A stretch of DNA of 64,000 nucleotides from Sinorhizobium fredii USDA 257 (GCF_000265205.3 NC_018000.1:3534001-3598000); one strand, 5' to 3'; positions 19,198 through 41,376 are shown, counted from the stretch's first letter. Notes: generated by a model not told the origin, from the letters alone. Translations and numbers: made by a program.

Positions 19198-19414
19198 GAG
19201 AACGCAGGTTTATGAAGTGGGCAGGCTGACGTCGTCGGCTTGCTCCGGCGGAGTGATCCGCATGCGCGTGGGAGGGAGCCGGTCTTAGCCGGGCCGGTAT
19301 ATCCGCACCACGCAACCGCAGCCGCCGGTCAACCGACCGGCAAGGAAGCCGGGCAACCGGCTGAACAGTTCCCGCTTCCGGTTAGCCGGGCGGGGCAAAG
19401 AGAGGCAGAGAGAA

Positions 19415-19843
19415 ATGGCTAAGAAAGTTGCAGGCCAGCTCAAGCTGCAGGTAAAGGCCGGCTCGGCGAACCCGTCGCCGCCGATCGGTCCTGCGCTTGG
19501 TCAGCGTGGCATTAACATCATGGAATTCTGCAAGGCGTTCAACGCCGCCACGCAGGAAATGGAAAAAGGTATGCCGATTCCGGTCGTCATCACCTATTAC
19601 CAGGACAAGTCCTTCACCTTCATCATGAAGCAGCCGCCGGTCAGCTACTTCCTGAAGCGCGAAGCGAAGATCCAGTCCGGTTCGAAGACTCCGGGCAAGG
19701 CCAAGGCAGCTTCGATCTCCAAGGATCAGATCCGCACGATCGCAGAGGCCAAGATGAAGGACCTCAACGCGGCCGATATCGAAGGCGCAATGGCAATGGT
19801 CGAGGGCTCCGCCCGCTCCATGGGCCTGGAAGTGACGGGCTAA
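19415..19843 (+). CDS. rplK: 50S ribosomal protein L11
   Basis: 142 residues, usual length. The N-terminal domain with [24 protein letters not shown] is the proline-rich thiostrepton/factor-contacting face, and the C-terminal domain binds the GTPase-centre rRNA. 217 bases separate it from nusG, a gap rich in CCGG-containing short repeats that could fold. rplA follows after 4 bases. Confidence 0.97.
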   Translation: MAKKVAGQLKLQVKAGSANPSPPIGPALGQRGINIMEFCKAFNAATQEMEKGMPIPVVITYYQDKSFTFIMKQPPVSYFLKREAKIQSGSKTPGKAKAASISKDQIRTIAEAKMKDLNAADIEGAMAMVEGSARSMGLEVTG

Positions 19844-19847
19844 GACC

Positions 19848-20546
19848 ATGGCGAAGATTGCAAAGCGTGTACAGAAGTCCCGCGAGGGCATTGATCCGGT
19901 GAAGGTCTACGGCCTCACCGAAGCAGTGACGCTCGTCAAGGAGCGTGCAACCGCCAAGTTCGACGAGACGATCGAAGTGGCGATGAACCTCGGCGTCGAT
20001 CCGCGCCATGCCGACCAGATGGTCCGCGGCGTCGTCAACCTGCCGAACGGCACCGGCCGCTCGGTTCGTGTCGCCGTTTTCGCCCGTGGCGCGAAGGCCG
20101 ATGAAGCCAAGGCCGCCGGCGCCGACGTCGTCGGCGCGGAAGACCTCGTCGAAATCGTCCAGGGCGGCAAGATCGACTTCGATCGCTGCATCGCGACCCC
20201 GGACATGATGCCGCTCGTCGGTCGTCTCGGTAAGGTTCTCGGCCCGCGCGGCATGATGCCGAACCCGAAGGTCGGGACCGTCACCATGGACGTCACGGCG
20301 GCCGTCAAGGCTTCGAAGGGCGGCGCCGTCGAGTTCCGCGTCGAGAAGGCGGGCATCGTTCATGCCGGCATCGGCAAGGCATCCTTCGATGCCAAGGCGC
20401 TGGAAGAGAACATCCGCGCCTTCGCAGACGCGGTGATCAAGGCGAAGCCGACCGGTGCCAAGGGTAACTACGTCAAGCGCGTGGCCATCTCCTCGACGAT
20501 GGGCCCCGGCCTCAAGATCGACCCGGCAACGCTGAGCGTCGCCTAA
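19848..20546 (+). CDS. rplA: 50S ribosomal protein L1
   Basis: 232 residues of the L1-stalk protein, with the signature [21 protein letters not shown]. In E. coli L1 represses the rplK-rplA mRNA, and the tight pairing of these two genes here allows the same control. ATG lies within a 4-base gap after rplK, so translation is probably coupled. Confidence 0.97.
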   Translation: MAKIAKRVQKSREGIDPVKVYGLTEAVTLVKERATAKFDETIEVAMNLGVDPRHADQMVRGVVNLPNGTGRSVRVAVFARGAKADEAKAAGADVVGAEDLVEIVQGGKIDFDRCIATPDMMPLVGRLGKVLGPRGMMPNPKVGTVTMDVTAAVKASKGGAVEFRVEKAGIVHAGIGKASFDAKALEENIRAFADAVIKAKPTGAKGNYVKRVAISSTMGPGLKIDPATLSVA

Positions 20547-20874
20547 GAAATTGCGGGCTTCGGCCCGAAACCGAATTTCCGGCCTTTCGAGGCCGGAAAT
20601 ATCCGGGCTTCCGGCCCGGAGTTCCTGTCCGAGATTGCGGGTGGTTCTACCTTAATCACCATTGCCCGCATGAGACGGGGAAGACCTGGATTTCAATCGC
20701 GCCATTGGCGTCGAAATTCGGTTCGAACCTCGCTTGCCTTGTGTCAGACCCGGCTCTTCCGGGAACGCCAAGGGACAGGATCCTTAAGCGTTGCTTGGGA
20801 TCGAGCATGATCCCGGTGACAAAGGCAAACCCGGCAGGGCTGCGATGAGCAACCCTGTCAACTGGAGACAGACA
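20547..20874 (+). promoter_or_regulatory. rplJ leader: putative L10 autoregulatory region
   Basis: 328 bases without a gene. Three tandem GC hairpins follow rplA: 20554-20567 (CGGGC-TTCG-GCCCG), 20575-20600 (perfect 10 bp, ATTTCCGGCC) and 20602-20620 (TCCGGGC / GCCCGGA). Two more stand before the start codon: 20797-20814 (GGGATC / GATCCC) and 20835-20857 (one mismatch), the last ending 6 bases before the GGAG ribosome site at 20864. L10-L12 complexes repress rplJL mRNA through a structured leader in many bacteria; I infer the same here but did not match a full L10-leader consensus. Confidence 0.55.
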
Positions 20875-21393
20875 GTGGAAAGAGCGGAAAAACGCGAATT
20901 CGTCACGGAGCTGAACGAAGTCTTCAAGGCTTCCGGTTCGGTTGTCGTGGCCCACTATGCTGGTGTCACAGTTGCGCAGATGAACGACTTCCGTTCGAAG
21001 ATGCGCGCTGCTGGCGGCACCGTCAAAGTCGCGAAAAACCGCCTGGCCAAGATCGCTCTTCAGGGCACGGAGTCTGAAGGGATGACCGATCTCTTCAAGG
21101 GGCAGACGCTGATCGCTTTCAGCGCCGACCCGATCACGGCTCCGAAGGTCGTCATGGATTTCGCCAAGACCAACGACAAGCTCGTTGTTCTGGGCGGCGC
21201 CATGGGGACAACCACGCTCAACGCCGAAGCAGTCAAGTCGCTTGCGACCCTGCCTTCGCTCGATGAGCTGCGCGCGAAGCTGCTGGGCCTTCTCAATGCC
21301 CCGGCAACCCGCGTCGCGACGGTTGTCGCAGCACCGGCAAGCCAGCTTGCCCGCGTGTTCTCGGCCTATGCCAAGAAGGACGAAGCCGCCTGA
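20875..21393 (+). CDS. rplJ: 50S ribosomal protein L10
   Basis: 172 residues from a GTG start (20875) with GGAG 7 bases before it; upstream in-frame ATGs would add the leader and are rejected. The N-terminal domain binds the 23S GTPase centre ([30 protein letters not shown]) and the C-terminal helix carries the L7/L12 dimers that recruit translation factors. The GTG start and long leader suggest tight translational control. Confidence 0.95.
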   Translation: MERAEKREFVTELNEVFKASGSVVVAHYAGVTVAQMNDFRSKMRAAGGTVKVAKNRLAKIALQGTESEGMTDLFKGQTLIAFSADPITAPKVVMDFAKTNDKLVVLGGAMGTTTLNAEAVKSLATLPSLDELRAKLLGLLNAPATRVATVVAAPASQLARVFSAYAKKDEAA

Positions 21394-21451
21394 GGCGGAA
21401 TTTCGCTGTTGTATTTAAAACCAGTTCGAACCGAACAAAAGGAAAAGTAAA

Positions 21452-21832
<381 letters not shown>

Positions 21833-21850
21833 TTCGACGAAATGCGAAGG

Positions 21851-21933
21851 GAGGGGGCCCTTGTGGCCGCCTCTCTTTGACCGTTTTTGGAACATATTAC
21901 CCAAAAGCCTGTCGAAAACGGCTTTTGGGTAAT
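21851..21933 (+). promoter_or_regulatory. rplL-rpoB attenuator or RNA-processing hairpins
   Basis: A weaker stem (21851-21858 / 21866-21873, one mismatch) followed by TCTTT, then a perfect 14-bp stem ATTACCCAAAAGCC (21896-21909) / GGCTTTTGGGTAAT (21920-21933) with a 10-base loop and no T-tract. In E. coli this same gap holds an attenuator and an RNase III cut site that set the lower level of beta relative to L7/L12; the position and long perfect duplex suggest similar roles here. Confidence 0.55.
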
Positions 21934-22096
21934 GGGTTCTTCAAGAGGATGGTCGCGATCGGGGGATAGCACAGCAATCCGTGCTGGCGTCTTTCGGAAG
22001 CTCGACGAGATTGAACTACTCATTGATCGACGGGATCGACTGGCCATCGGTTCCCGTCCGTTGCAGGCCCGGATGCAAGATTGACAAGGAGCGACG

Positions 22097-26239
<4,143 letters not shown>

Positions 26240-26248
26240 GACGATATC

Positions 26249-26282
26249 CGGTGCGTGCCGCTAGACGGCACGCACCGTTTCC
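26249..26282 (+). terminator. Terminator-like hairpin inside the rpoB-rpoC gap
   Basis: Perfect 12-bp stem CGGTGCGTGCCG / CGGCACGCACCG (26249-26260 with 26266-26277), 5-base loop, then TTTCC. The T-tract has only three bases, so it probably attenuates or marks an RNA-processing point rather than ending transcription, since rpoC has no other visible promoter in the 186-base gap. Confidence 0.6.
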
Positions 26283-26425
26283 GCCGCTGGGCATCTCGCT
26301 TTGCCCGCGGCAGGAACAGGGCCGCACCCGATGCGGTTTTAGCTGTTTATGGGCAGGGGCTGGCGCCCGGGATTTGCCGGCACCCTCGCCAAGCTCAGGG
26401 CGTATCGCCCGCAAAGGAGACAGGC

Positions 26426-30631
<4,206 letters not shown>

Positions 30632-30672
30632 ACTGAGAGCGGAGGGCGATCGTCACCCTCTTCGCCATCGAA

Positions 30673-30712
30673 AAAGCCGCCCGGAGCAATCCGGGCGGCT
30701 TTCTTCGTTTCA
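30673..30712 (+). terminator. Intrinsic terminator of the secE-rpoC operon
   Basis: Perfect 13-bp stem AAAGCCGCCCGGA / TCCGGGCGGCTTT (30673-30685 with 30690-30702), GCAA loop, then CTTCGTTT. Confidence 0.9.
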
Positions 30713-30728
30713 TCTCAAGAAAGTTGGG

Positions 30729-31025
30729 TCAGCCGAAGCGGATGATCGACACCTCGCCCTCGAGCGCGCCCTGGTAGGCCGACGCATGCGGTTCCTCGTC
30801 GGGAATGTCGGTCAGGGTGCCGATCTGATCGAGGTCCGCTTGGAAGAAGCCTTCCTCGGCAAGCGCGTTGAGCGCTTCCCGCACGGCGGTGTCGTCATCC
30901 GGTGCCCGGAGCATCACGTGAATCTCCACCCCCTCTTCGTCTCTCTCGTTCTCGTAGGCTTTACCGATGATGACGAAGATCAGCGGCTCTTCGGGTGAAT
31001 TGTCGTTGTCGGGCAAAATGGGCAT
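30729..31025 (-). CDS. Conserved hypothetical protein, small and acidic
   Basis: 98 residues, soluble, acidic, no signal peptide. It begins MPILPDNDNSPEEPLIFVII, then an alpha/beta pattern (EGVEIHVMLRAPDDDTAVREALNALAEEGFFQADLDQIG) like a small ferredoxin-type fold, and ends in GALEGEVSIIRFG. No family recognised. It is the only minus-strand gene between rne-type flanks and msrQ, lying between the rpoBC and str operons, facing the rpoC terminator. Confidence 0.75.
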   Translation of the reverse strand: MPILPDNDNSPEEPLIFVIIGKAYENERDEEGVEIHVMLRAPDDDTAVREALNALAEEGFFQADLDQIGTLTDIPDEEPHASAYQGALEGEVSIIRFG

Positions 31026-31614
31026 GGAAAGATCCTCGTTCGAATGCCGGTTACCTTAACCCGGTTTCGGCTTGTCGCGAAGGTGATAGGAGCCGGGATC
31101 CTCGGGAAAGGAGAAAATCGACGGCCGTCAGGGGCGGCCGAATCGTGCCGACTCGCGGGAGTGGGGGAACCTCGGGATGTGTTGCCGATTCCTTAAGGGG
31201 AGAAGACAATGCGGCGGTTGGTATGACGTGTTTTTACGCGGGAAGCGGCCGGGGCGCCGCAAAGCCTTGTATTTCAGGCATGTCAGGGCTGCAAGACCGA
31301 GATTATTTGTTAATTGCCCTTGACTGATCGACCTGAAATCAGTACACCCCGCCGCATCAGAGCCCATGTGAGGCTGGCTGGTTCGGAACGTCGCGTTCTG
31401 GAGTTCGCCTCAAACAAGGTTCAAACGCACGCTGAAGACACAATGCTGCACGCAAGACGCGCGAGATAGTGCGTCCTCTGCTTTTGTCGGGGCCATCTGC
31501 GGAAAAAGCGGATCGGCCCTCGTTTTGCGCATTTCATAGGCGTTCGGTACCGCCGGCGACGGCAACGATCCGCCCGAAAGGGTAACGAGACAAGTTTTTG
31601 CAAGGGATGGTTAC
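31026..31614. other. Intergenic region upstream of rpsL (589 bp)
   Basis: No convincing gene. It holds the control region of the str operon and the start region of the 98-codon minus-strand gene. Apart from the promoter candidate at 31319, I see a ribosome site AAGGGA before rpsL but no long perfect hairpin. A leader of nearly 300 bases would follow if that promoter is used. Confidence 0.4.
31319..31347 (+). promoter_or_regulatory. Candidate promoter of the str operon
   Basis: An exact rhizobial -35 box CTTGAC (31319-31324), 17 bases, then GTACAC (31342-31347), which keeps only the TA-A core of CTATAT. The -35 match is the reason for the call; the -10 is weak. Confidence 0.35.
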
Positions 31615-31986
31615 ATGCCTACCGTAAACCAGCTGATCCGCAAGCCGCGTCAGGCACAGGTAAAGCGCAACAAGGTTCCTGCCCTGCAGGAGAACCCGCA
31701 GAAGCGCGGCGTTTGCACCCGCGTCTACACGACGACCCCGAAGAAGCCGAACTCGGCTCTGCGTAAGGTTGCAAAGATCCGCCTGACCAACGGCTTCGAA
31801 GTGATCGGCTATATTCCCGGTGAAGGGCACAACCTTCAGGAGCACTCCGTGGTGATGATCCGCGGCGGCCGCGTGAAGGACCTTCCGGGTGTTCGTTACC
31901 ACATCATCCGCGGCGTTCTCGATACGCAAGGTGTGAAGAACCGCAAGCAGCGTCGTTCGAAGTACGGCGCGAAGCGTCCGAAATAA
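31615..31986 (+). CDS. rpsL: 30S ribosomal protein S12
   Basis: 123 residues of the decoding-centre protein. [11 protein letters not shown] and [12 protein letters not shown] hold the two lysines whose change gives streptomycin resistance; both are wild-type, so this allele predicts sensitivity. The Asp in KDLPG is the known methylthiolation site. First gene of the str cluster, 58 bases before rpsG. Confidence 0.98.
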
Positions 31987-32032
31987 CATCGCAACCGGCG
32001 CCATTTCGCTGGTCACAAGATTTAAAAGTTGA

Positions 32033-32515
<483 letters not shown>

Positions 32516-32544
32516 CGGCAACACGTCTCGAAAGGCAGTCACCC

Positions 32545-34644
<2,100 letters not shown>

Positions 34645-34715
34645 CCGGAATACCCCCGCGCTGAAACAGAATGAAAAGATTTCCCCTCTAGGGGACAGGA
34701 AACGGAGAGCCGAAA

Positions 34716-35891
<1,176 letters not shown>

Positions 35892-35915
35892 CAAGAAACG
35901 TCTTGAGCTGTTTCG

Positions 35916-35950
35916 GCAGGGACATGGTCGCCCATGTCCCTGCGATTTTT
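35916..35950 (+). terminator. Intrinsic terminator between tufB and rpsJ
   Basis: Perfect 12-bp stem GCAGGGACATGG / CCATGTCCCTGC (35916-35927 with 35932-35943), 4-base loop, then GATTTTT. It separates the str and S10 operons. Confidence 0.9.
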
Positions 35951-35990
35951 GAAAGAAGCGGCTAGACGAAACGAATACAGAAGTTTGAGT

Positions 35991-36011
35991 GTGTGCCGTC
36001 GAAGGGCACAC
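35991..36011 (+). promoter_or_regulatory. Hairpin in the S10 operon leader
   Basis: Stem GTGTGCC / GGCACAC (35991-35997 with 36005-36011), 7-base loop, ending 26 bases before the rpsJ start. In E. coli the S10 leader binds L4 to control the operon; whether this short hairpin has such a role is not shown. Confidence 0.35.
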
Positions 36012-36037
36012 GGGAAACACGAGCAAGGACAAGTCGA

Positions 36038-36346
36038 ATGAACGGCCAGAATATCCGCATCCGCCTCAAGGCGTTTGATCACCGGATCCTCGATGCCTCC
36101 ACGCGCGAAATCGTGTCGACGGCCAAGCGCACCGGTGCGAGCGTGCGCGGGCCCGTGCCGCTTCCGACCCGGATTGAAAAGTTCACGGTCAACCGGTCGC
36201 CGCACGTCGACAAGAAGAGCCGCGAACAGTTCGAGATGCGCACGCACAAGCGTCTTCTCGATATCGTTGATCCGACCCCGCAGACGGTTGATGCGCTGAT
36301 GAAGCTCGATCTGGCCGCCGGCGTCGACGTTGAGATCAAGCTCTAA
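36038..36346 (+). CDS. rpsJ: 30S ribosomal protein S10
   Basis: 102 residues from ATG 36038, the standard length; an upstream in-frame start overlaps the leader hairpin and is rejected. [31 protein letters not shown] contains the family core (in part). S10 also binds the KOW domain of NusG, linking ribosomes to polymerase. First gene of the S10 operon. Confidence 0.97.
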
Positions 36347-36469
36347 GAATCCCGGCGCAAGCCGAAATAACAAGGAAGGTACGTGGAGTTTCTCCAACGG
36401 CTTCCAGGAACAGGAAACCGGAAGGTGCGAATGCACCGGACGGGAACCCTTAACAAGAGGCGTGAACCG

Positions 36470-37156
36470 ATGCGTTCAGGTGTGATTGCACAGAAGGTGG
36501 GAATGACCCGCGTCTACAACGACGCCGGTGAGCATATCCCGGTAACAGTTTTGCGGCTGGAGAACTGCCAGGTAGTGGCCCACCGCACGGAAGAAAAGAA
36601 CGGCTATACCGCAGTTCAGCTGGGTGCTGGCCGTTCCAAAGTGAAGAACACGACGAAGGCTCTGCGCGGCCATTTCGCCGCTGCGAGCGTCGAGCCGAAG
36701 GCGAAGCTCGTCGAGTTCCGCGTCAGCGCTGACAACCTGATCGACATCGGCGCCGAACTGACGGCCGGCCATTTTGTCGCCGGTCAGCTGGTGGACGTCA
36801 CCGGTACCACCATCGGTAAGGGTTTTGCCGGCGCCATCAAGCGTCATAACTTTGGCGGTCTGCGCGCCACGCACGGTGTATCGGTATCGCACCGTTCGCA
36901 TGGTTCGACCGGTTCCAACCAGGATCCGGGCCGCGTCTGGAAGGGCAAGCGCATGGCTGGTCACATGGGCCAGACCCGCGTCACCACGCAGAACCTGGAA
37001 GTCGTGTCGACCGACGAGGATCGCGGTCTGATCCTGGTCAAGGGCGCTGTTCCTGGCTCCAAAGGAGCATGGATCGTGGTTCGCGACGCAATCAAGTCGG
37101 GCACTCCGGAAGGCGCACCGCGCCCGGCCGCCGTGCGCGCCGCAGCATCGAAGTAA
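36470..37156 (+). CDS. rplC: 50S ribosomal protein L3
   Basis: 228 residues from ATG 36470 ([20 protein letters not shown]), chosen because [12 protein letters not shown] is the family N-terminus; the longer frame covers a spacer with a GGTGC-GAAT-GCACC hairpin. The glutamine-methylation loop ([22 protein letters not shown], in part) is present. 123 bases after rpsJ, an unusually wide gap for this operon. Confidence 0.95.
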   Translation: MRSGVIAQKVGMTRVYNDAGEHIPVTVLRLENCQVVAHRTEEKNGYTAVQLGAGRSKVKNTTKALRGHFAAASVEPKAKLVEFRVSADNLIDIGAELTAGHFVAGQLVDVTGTTIGKGFAGAIKRHNFGGLRATHGVSVSHRSHGSTGSNQDPGRVWKGKRMAGHMGQTRVTTQNLEVVSTDEDRGLILVKGAVPGSKGAWIVVRDAIKSGTPEGAPRPAAVRAAASK

Positions 37157-37168
37157 GGGAGCCGAATA

Positions 37169-37789
37169 ATGGATCTCACCGTCAAAACCCTCGAGGGCAA
37201 GGACGCGGGAAAGGTTTCCCTTTCTGACGCCATTTTCGGCCTCGAACCCCGTGAAGACATCATCGCCCGCGTCATCCGCTGGCAACTCGCCAAGCGCCAG
37301 CAGGGCACGCACAAGGCCAAGGGCCGCGCCGAAGTCTCGCGCACCGGCGCCAAGATGTACAAGCAGAAGGGTACGGGCCGCGCCCGCCACCACTCCGCTC
37401 GTGCTCCGCAGTTCCGCGGCGGTGGCAAGGCTCATGGCCCGGTCGTCCGCAGCCATGAGCATGACCTGCCGAAGAAAGTCCGCGCGCTCGGCCTGCGCCA
37501 TGCGCTGTCGGCCAAGCTGAAGGCAGAAGAGATCATCGTCCTCGACGATCTCGTCGCCAACGAGGCAAAGACGAAGACGCTCGCCGGCGCATTCGCCTCG
37601 CTCGGCCTCACCAACGCTCTGATCATCGGCGGCGCCGAGATCGAGAACAACTTCAAGCTCGCAGCCCAGAACATCCCAAATGTGGACGTTCTGCCGGTCC
37701 AGGGCATCAACGTTTACGACATTCTGCGCCGTGGCAAGCTCGTGCTTTCCAAGGCTGCCGTGGAAGCTCTGGAGGAGCGGTTCAAATGA
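37169..37789 (+). CDS. rplD: 50S ribosomal protein L4
   Basis: 206 residues. The exit-tunnel loop [33 protein letters not shown] (in part) with its [15 protein letters not shown] core is clear. L4 represses the S10 operon in enterics by binding its leader. It overlaps rplW by four bases (ATGA), coupling their translation. Confidence 0.97.
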   Translation: MDLTVKTLEGKDAGKVSLSDAIFGLEPREDIIARVIRWQLAKRQQGTHKAKGRAEVSRTGAKMYKQKGTGRARHHSARAPQFRGGGKAHGPVVRSHEHDLPKKVRALGLRHALSAKLKAEEIIVLDDLVANEAKTKTLAGAFASLGLTNALIIGGAEIENNFKLAAQNIPNVDVLPVQGINVYDILRRGKLVLSKAAVEALEERFK

Positions 37790-38079
37790 CGGATCTTCGC
37801 CACTACGACGTGATCGTGTCTCCCTCGATCACCGAAAAGTCGACGCTGGTTTCCGAACAGAACCAGGTCGTCTTCAACGTCGCCAAGGGCGCTTCGAAGC
37901 CTGAGATCAAGGCTGCAGTCGAAGCTCTGTTCGGCGTCAAGGTCACGGCCGTGAACACGCTCGTCCGCAAGGGTAAGCTGAAGCGCTTCCGCGGTTTTGC
38001 CGGAAAGCAGAAGGACGTCAAGAAGGCGATCATCACGCTCGCCGAAGGTCAGTCCATCGACGTTTCGACCGGTCTCTAA
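37786..38079 (+). CDS. rplW: 50S ribosomal protein L23
   Basis: 97 residues. The protein sits at the tunnel exit and is the docking site of trigger factor and SRP. Motifs: [12 protein letters not shown] at the start and [27 protein letters not shown] (in part). Start codon overlaps the rplD stop. Confidence 0.97.
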   Translation: MTDLRHYDVIVSPSITEKSTLVSEQNQVVFNVAKGASKPEIKAAVEALFGVKVTAVNTLVRKGKLKRFRGFAGKQKDVKKAIITLAEGQSIDVSTGL

Positions 38080-38122
38080 CGGATAGGCCCATTAGGGTAA
38101 AAACCCAAAAGGGAACAAGAAA

Positions 38123-38959
38123 ATGGCATTGAAAAGTTTCAATCCGACGACACCGAGCCAGCGTCAGCTGGTCATCGTCAACCGGACCGGCCTCTACAAG
38201 GGCAAGCCGGTCAAGGCGCTGACCGAGGGCCTGTCCTCCAAGGGCGGCCGCAACAACCTGGGCCGCATCACCGTCCGCTTCCAGGGCGGCGGTCACAAGC
38301 GGTCCTACCGTCTGGTCGACTTCAAGCGTCGCAAGTTCGACGTCGAGGGCACGGTCGAGCGTCTGGAATATGACCCGAACCGTACGGCCTTCATCGCGCT
38401 GGTCAGCTACGCCGATGGCGAACAGGCCTATATCCTGGCGCCGCAGCGTCTTGCTGCCGGCGACAAGGTCATCGCTTCGGACAAGGCTGTCGACGTGAAG
38501 CCCGGCAACACCATGCCTCTGCAGTTCATTCCGGTCGGCTCCATCATCCACAACGTGGAAATGAAGCCGGGCAAGGGCGGCCAGATTGCCCGCTCCGCCG
38601 GAACCTACGCGCAGCTCGTCGGCCGCGACCAGGGCATGGCAATCCTTCGCCTGAACTCGGGCGAGCAGCGTCTCGTGCACGGCTCTTGCCTTGCATCGAT
38701 CGGTGCTGTATCGAACCCCGATCACGGCAATATCAATGACGGTAAGGCTGGCCGTTCGCGTTGGCGCGGCAAGCGTCCGCACGTACGCGGCGTCGTCATG
38801 AACCCGGTTGACCATCCGCACGGCGGTGGTGAAGGCCGCACGTCCGGTGGCCGCCACCCGGTAACCCCGTGGGGCAAGCCGACGAAGGGCAAGCGCACGC
38901 GCTCCAACAAGTCGACCGACAAGTTCATCATGCGCTCGCGTCATCAGCGCAAGAAGTAA
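38123..38959 (+). CDS. rplB: 50S ribosomal protein L2
   Basis: 278 residues. Peptidyl-transferase-centre protein with the conserved histidine region [14 protein letters not shown] and the basic C-terminus [31 protein letters not shown] before ATG 38123. Confidence 0.98.
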   Translation: MALKSFNPTTPSQRQLVIVNRTGLYKGKPVKALTEGLSSKGGRNNLGRITVRFQGGGHKRSYRLVDFKRRKFDVEGTVERLEYDPNRTAFIALVSYADGEQAYILAPQRLAAGDKVIASDKAVDVKPGNTMPLQFIPVGSIIHNVEMKPGKGGQIARSAGTYAQLVGRDQGMAILRLNSGEQRLVHGSCLASIGAVSNPDHGNINDGKAGRSRWRGKRPHVRGVVMNPVDHPHGGGEGRTSGGRHPVTPWGKPTKGKRTRSNKSTDKFIMRSRHQRKK

Positions 38960-38974
38960 GAGAGGAAGTCTCAA

Positions 38975-39253
38975 GTGGCTCGTTCAGTTTGGAAAGGTCC
39001 GTTTGTTGACGGCTATCTTCTCAAGAAGGCTGAGAAGGTCCGCGAAGGCGGTCGCAACGAAGTGATCAAGATGTGGAGCCGTCGCTCCACGATCCTTCCG
39101 CAATTCGTTGGTCTGACCTTTGGCGTCTACAACGGCAACAAGCATGTTCCCGTCTCCGTGTCCGAGGAAATGGTCGGGCACAAGTTCGGTGAATTCGCTC
39201 CGACCCGGACCTATTACGGTCATGGCGCGGACAAGAAGGCGAAGAGGAAATAA
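38975..39253 (+). CDS. rpsS: 30S ribosomal protein S19
   Basis: 92 residues. Opens [20 protein letters not shown] and has the head-domain RNA-binding motif [16 protein letters not shown]. It forms a complex with S13 and contacts A-site tRNA. 15 bases after rplB and 2 before rplV. Confidence 0.98.
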
Positions 39254-39255
39254 CG

Positions 39256-39645
39256 ATGGGCAAGGCAAAAGCCGAACGCCGGCTGAAGGATAATGAGGCG
39301 CAGGCAATTGCGCGCACGATCCGCGTCAGCCCCCAGAAGCTCAACCTCGTTGCTGCGCTGATCCGCGGCAAGAAGGTCGATCGCGCGCTGGCCGAACTCG
39401 AGTTCTCCCGCAAGCGCATTGCAGGCACCGTCAAGAAGACGCTTGAATCTGCAATCGCAAATGCCGAGAACAACCACGATCTCGACGTTGATTCGCTCAT
39501 CGTCGCGGAAGCTTACGTTGGCAAGTCGATCGTGATGAAGCGCTTCCACGCCCGTGGTCGCGGCCGTGCATCGCGCGTCGAAAAGCCGTTCTCGCACTTG
39601 ACGATCGTTGTTCGTGAAGTGGAAGCCAAAGGGGAGGCCGCATAA
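39256..39645 (+). CDS. rplV: 50S ribosomal protein L22
   Basis: 129 residues. It reaches into the exit tunnel with its beta-hairpin, where macrolide-resistance changes are found; family motif [22 protein letters not shown]. Its stop overlaps the rpsC start (TAATG). Confidence 0.97.
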   Translation: MGKAKAERRLKDNEAQAIARTIRVSPQKLNLVAALIRGKKVDRALAELEFSRKRIAGTVKKTLESAIANAENNHDLDVDSLIVAEAYVGKSIVMKRFHARGRGRASRVEKPFSHLTIVVREVEAKGEAA

Positions 39646-40358
39646 TGGGCCAGAAGATTAATCCGATCGGTTTCCGTCTCGGCATCAACCGGACCTGGGA
39701 TAGCCGTTGGTTCGCGGACAACGCCGAATACGGCCAGCTGCTGCACGAAGACCTGAAGATCCGCGCCTACCTGATGGAAGAGCTGAAGGCCGCCGGCATC
39801 GCCAAGGTCGTGATCGAGCGTCCGCACAAGAAGTGCCGCGTGACGATCCACTCGGCTCGTCCGGGCCTGATCATCGGCAAGAAGGGCGCCGACATCGAAA
39901 AGCTGCGCAAGAAGCTTTCCGAAATGACCAACTCGGAAACGCACCTCAACATCGTTGAAGTGCGCAAGCCCGAAGTCGACGCAACGCTCGTTGCCCAGTC
40001 GATCGCCCAGCAGCTCGAGCGCCGCGTGGCTTTCCGCCGTGCGATGAAGCGCGCTGTTCAGTCGGCGATGCGCCTTGGCGCCGAAGGCATCAAGATCACC
40101 TGCGCCGGCCGCCTCGGTGGCGCGGAAATCGCCCGTACCGAATGGTATCGCGAAGGCCGCGTTCCGCTGCACACGCTGCGTGCGGACATCGACTACGGCA
40201 CGGCCGAAGCTGAAACCGCCTTCGGCATCTGCGGCGTCAAGGTCTGGATCTTCAAGGGTGAAATCCTCGAGCACGATCCGATGGCTTCCGAGCGCCGCGC
40301 GACCGAGAGTGACAACCAGGGCGGTGGCGGCAGGGACCGTCGTCGTGAGAACGCGTAA
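39645..40358 (+). CDS. rpsC: 30S ribosomal protein S3
   Basis: 237 residues. An N-terminal KH domain ([20 protein letters not shown]) is followed by the C-terminal domain at the mRNA entry channel. The tail is Gly/Arg-rich ([14 protein letters not shown]). Start overlaps rplV by one base. Confidence 0.97.
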   Translation: MGQKINPIGFRLGINRTWDSRWFADNAEYGQLLHEDLKIRAYLMEELKAAGIAKVVIERPHKKCRVTIHSARPGLIIGKKGADIEKLRKKLSEMTNSETHLNIVEVRKPEVDATLVAQSIAQQLERRVAFRRAMKRAVQSAMRLGAEGIKITCAGRLGGAEIARTEWYREGRVPLHTLRADIDYGTAEAETAFGICGVKVWIFKGEILEHDPMASERRATESDNQGGGGRDRRRENA

Positions 40359-40396
40359 CATACGCGCGTGGCAGCCAATATCGGAGAAGTAAAAAA

Positions 40397-40810
40397 ATGT
40401 TGCAGCCAAAGCGTACGAAGTATCGCAAGCAATTCAAGGGCCGCATCAAGGGCGTAGCCAAGGGCGGTTCTGATCTCGCCTTCGGCGAATTCGGCCTGAA
40501 GGCTCAGGAACCGAACCGCGTCAATGCGCGCGAGATCGAAGCGGCCCGCCGCGCGATCACCCGCCACATGAAGCGCGCCGGCCGCGTCTGGATCCGCGTG
40601 TTCCCGGACGTCCCGGTTACCGCCAAGCCGACCGAAGTCCGCATGGGTAAGGGTAAGGGTTCGGTGGAATACTGGGCATGCAAGGTCAAGCCCGGCCGTA
40701 TGATGTTCGAGATCGATGGTGTCAACGAAGAACTCGCCCGTGAGGCACTTCGTCTTGGCGCTGCCAAGCTCTCTGTCAAGACGCGCTTCGTGCAGCGTAT
40801 CGCAGAGTAA
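40397..40810 (+). CDS. rplP: 50S ribosomal protein L16
   Basis: 137 residues. [19 protein letters not shown] and [25 protein letters not shown] (in part) are diagnostic. It lies near the A site and peptidyl-transferase centre. The start follows an A-rich GAAGTAAAAAA stretch. Confidence 0.97.
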   Translation: MLQPKRTKYRKQFKGRIKGVAKGGSDLAFGEFGLKAQEPNRVNAREIEAARRAITRHMKRAGRVWIRVFPDVPVTAKPTEVRMGKGKGSVEYWACKVKPGRMMFEIDGVNEELAREALRLGAAKLSVKTRFVQRIAE

Positions 40811-40822
40811 GGAGTGAAGCTC

Positions 40823-41023
40823 ATGAAAGCCGCAGATGTTCGCGCTCTGAGCGCCGATCAACTCAAAGAAGAGCTCGCCAAGCTGAAGAAGGAGCAGTTC
40901 AACCTGCGCTTCCAGAAGGCTACCGGCCAGCTCGAGAAGTCTTCGCGTATTGACGAAGTCCGCAAGGACATCGCACGCATCAAAACCATTGCCCGCCAGA
41001 AGGCGGCAGAAGCCAAGGCCTAA
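40823..41023 (+). CDS. rpmC: 50S ribosomal protein L29
   Basis: 66 residues of two antiparallel helices ([21 protein letters not shown] and [18 protein letters not shown]). I chose ATG 40823, which has AAGGAG (40809-40814) at good distance; a GTG at 40814 overlaps that site. It contacts L23 at the tunnel exit. Confidence 0.95.
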   Translation: MKAADVRALSADQLKEELAKLKKEQFNLRFQKATGQLEKSSRIDEVRKDIARIKTIARQKAAEAKA

Positions 41024-41035
41024 GGACCACAAAAA

Positions 41036-41272
41036 ATGCCGAAACGCATTCTGCAGGGCACCGTCGTCAGCGACAAGAACGACAAGACCATCGTCGTCAA
41101 GGTCGAGCGCCGCTTTGCGCATCCGATCCTCCAGAAGACCGTCCGTCGTTCCAAGAAGTACAAGGCTCACGACGAGAACAACCAGTTCAAGGTCGGTGAC
41201 GTCGTTTCCATCGAGGAATGCGCGCCGATTTCCAAGGATAAGCGCTGGACGGTTGTCTCCGCCCAGGCTTGA
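41036..41272 (+). CDS. rpsQ: 30S ribosomal protein S17
   Basis: 78 residues, OB-fold. [21 protein letters not shown] and [19 protein letters not shown] match the family. Last gene of the S10 operon; a terminator follows. Confidence 0.97.
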   Translation: MPKRILQGTVVSDKNDKTIVVKVERRFAHPILQKTVRRSKKYKAHDENNQFKVGDVVSIEECAPISKDKRWTVVSAQA

Positions 41273-41346
41273 TTTCTGCAGGTTTTGTCCGCCGGACCCT
41301 TGCGTCTTGGGCAAATATCTGTATGAAGCACGCAATTAAAGCTGGG

Positions 41347-41376
41347 GAACGCTCGAGTCCGGGCGTTCTTTTGCTT
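41347..41376 (+). terminator. Intrinsic terminator between rpsQ and rplN (S10/spc boundary)
   Basis: 9-bp stem GAACGCTCG / CGGGCGTTC (41347-41355 with 41360-41368; one T-G pair), AGTC loop, then TTTTGCTTT. In E. coli the S10/spc boundary falls at the same gene junction. Confidence 0.8.
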
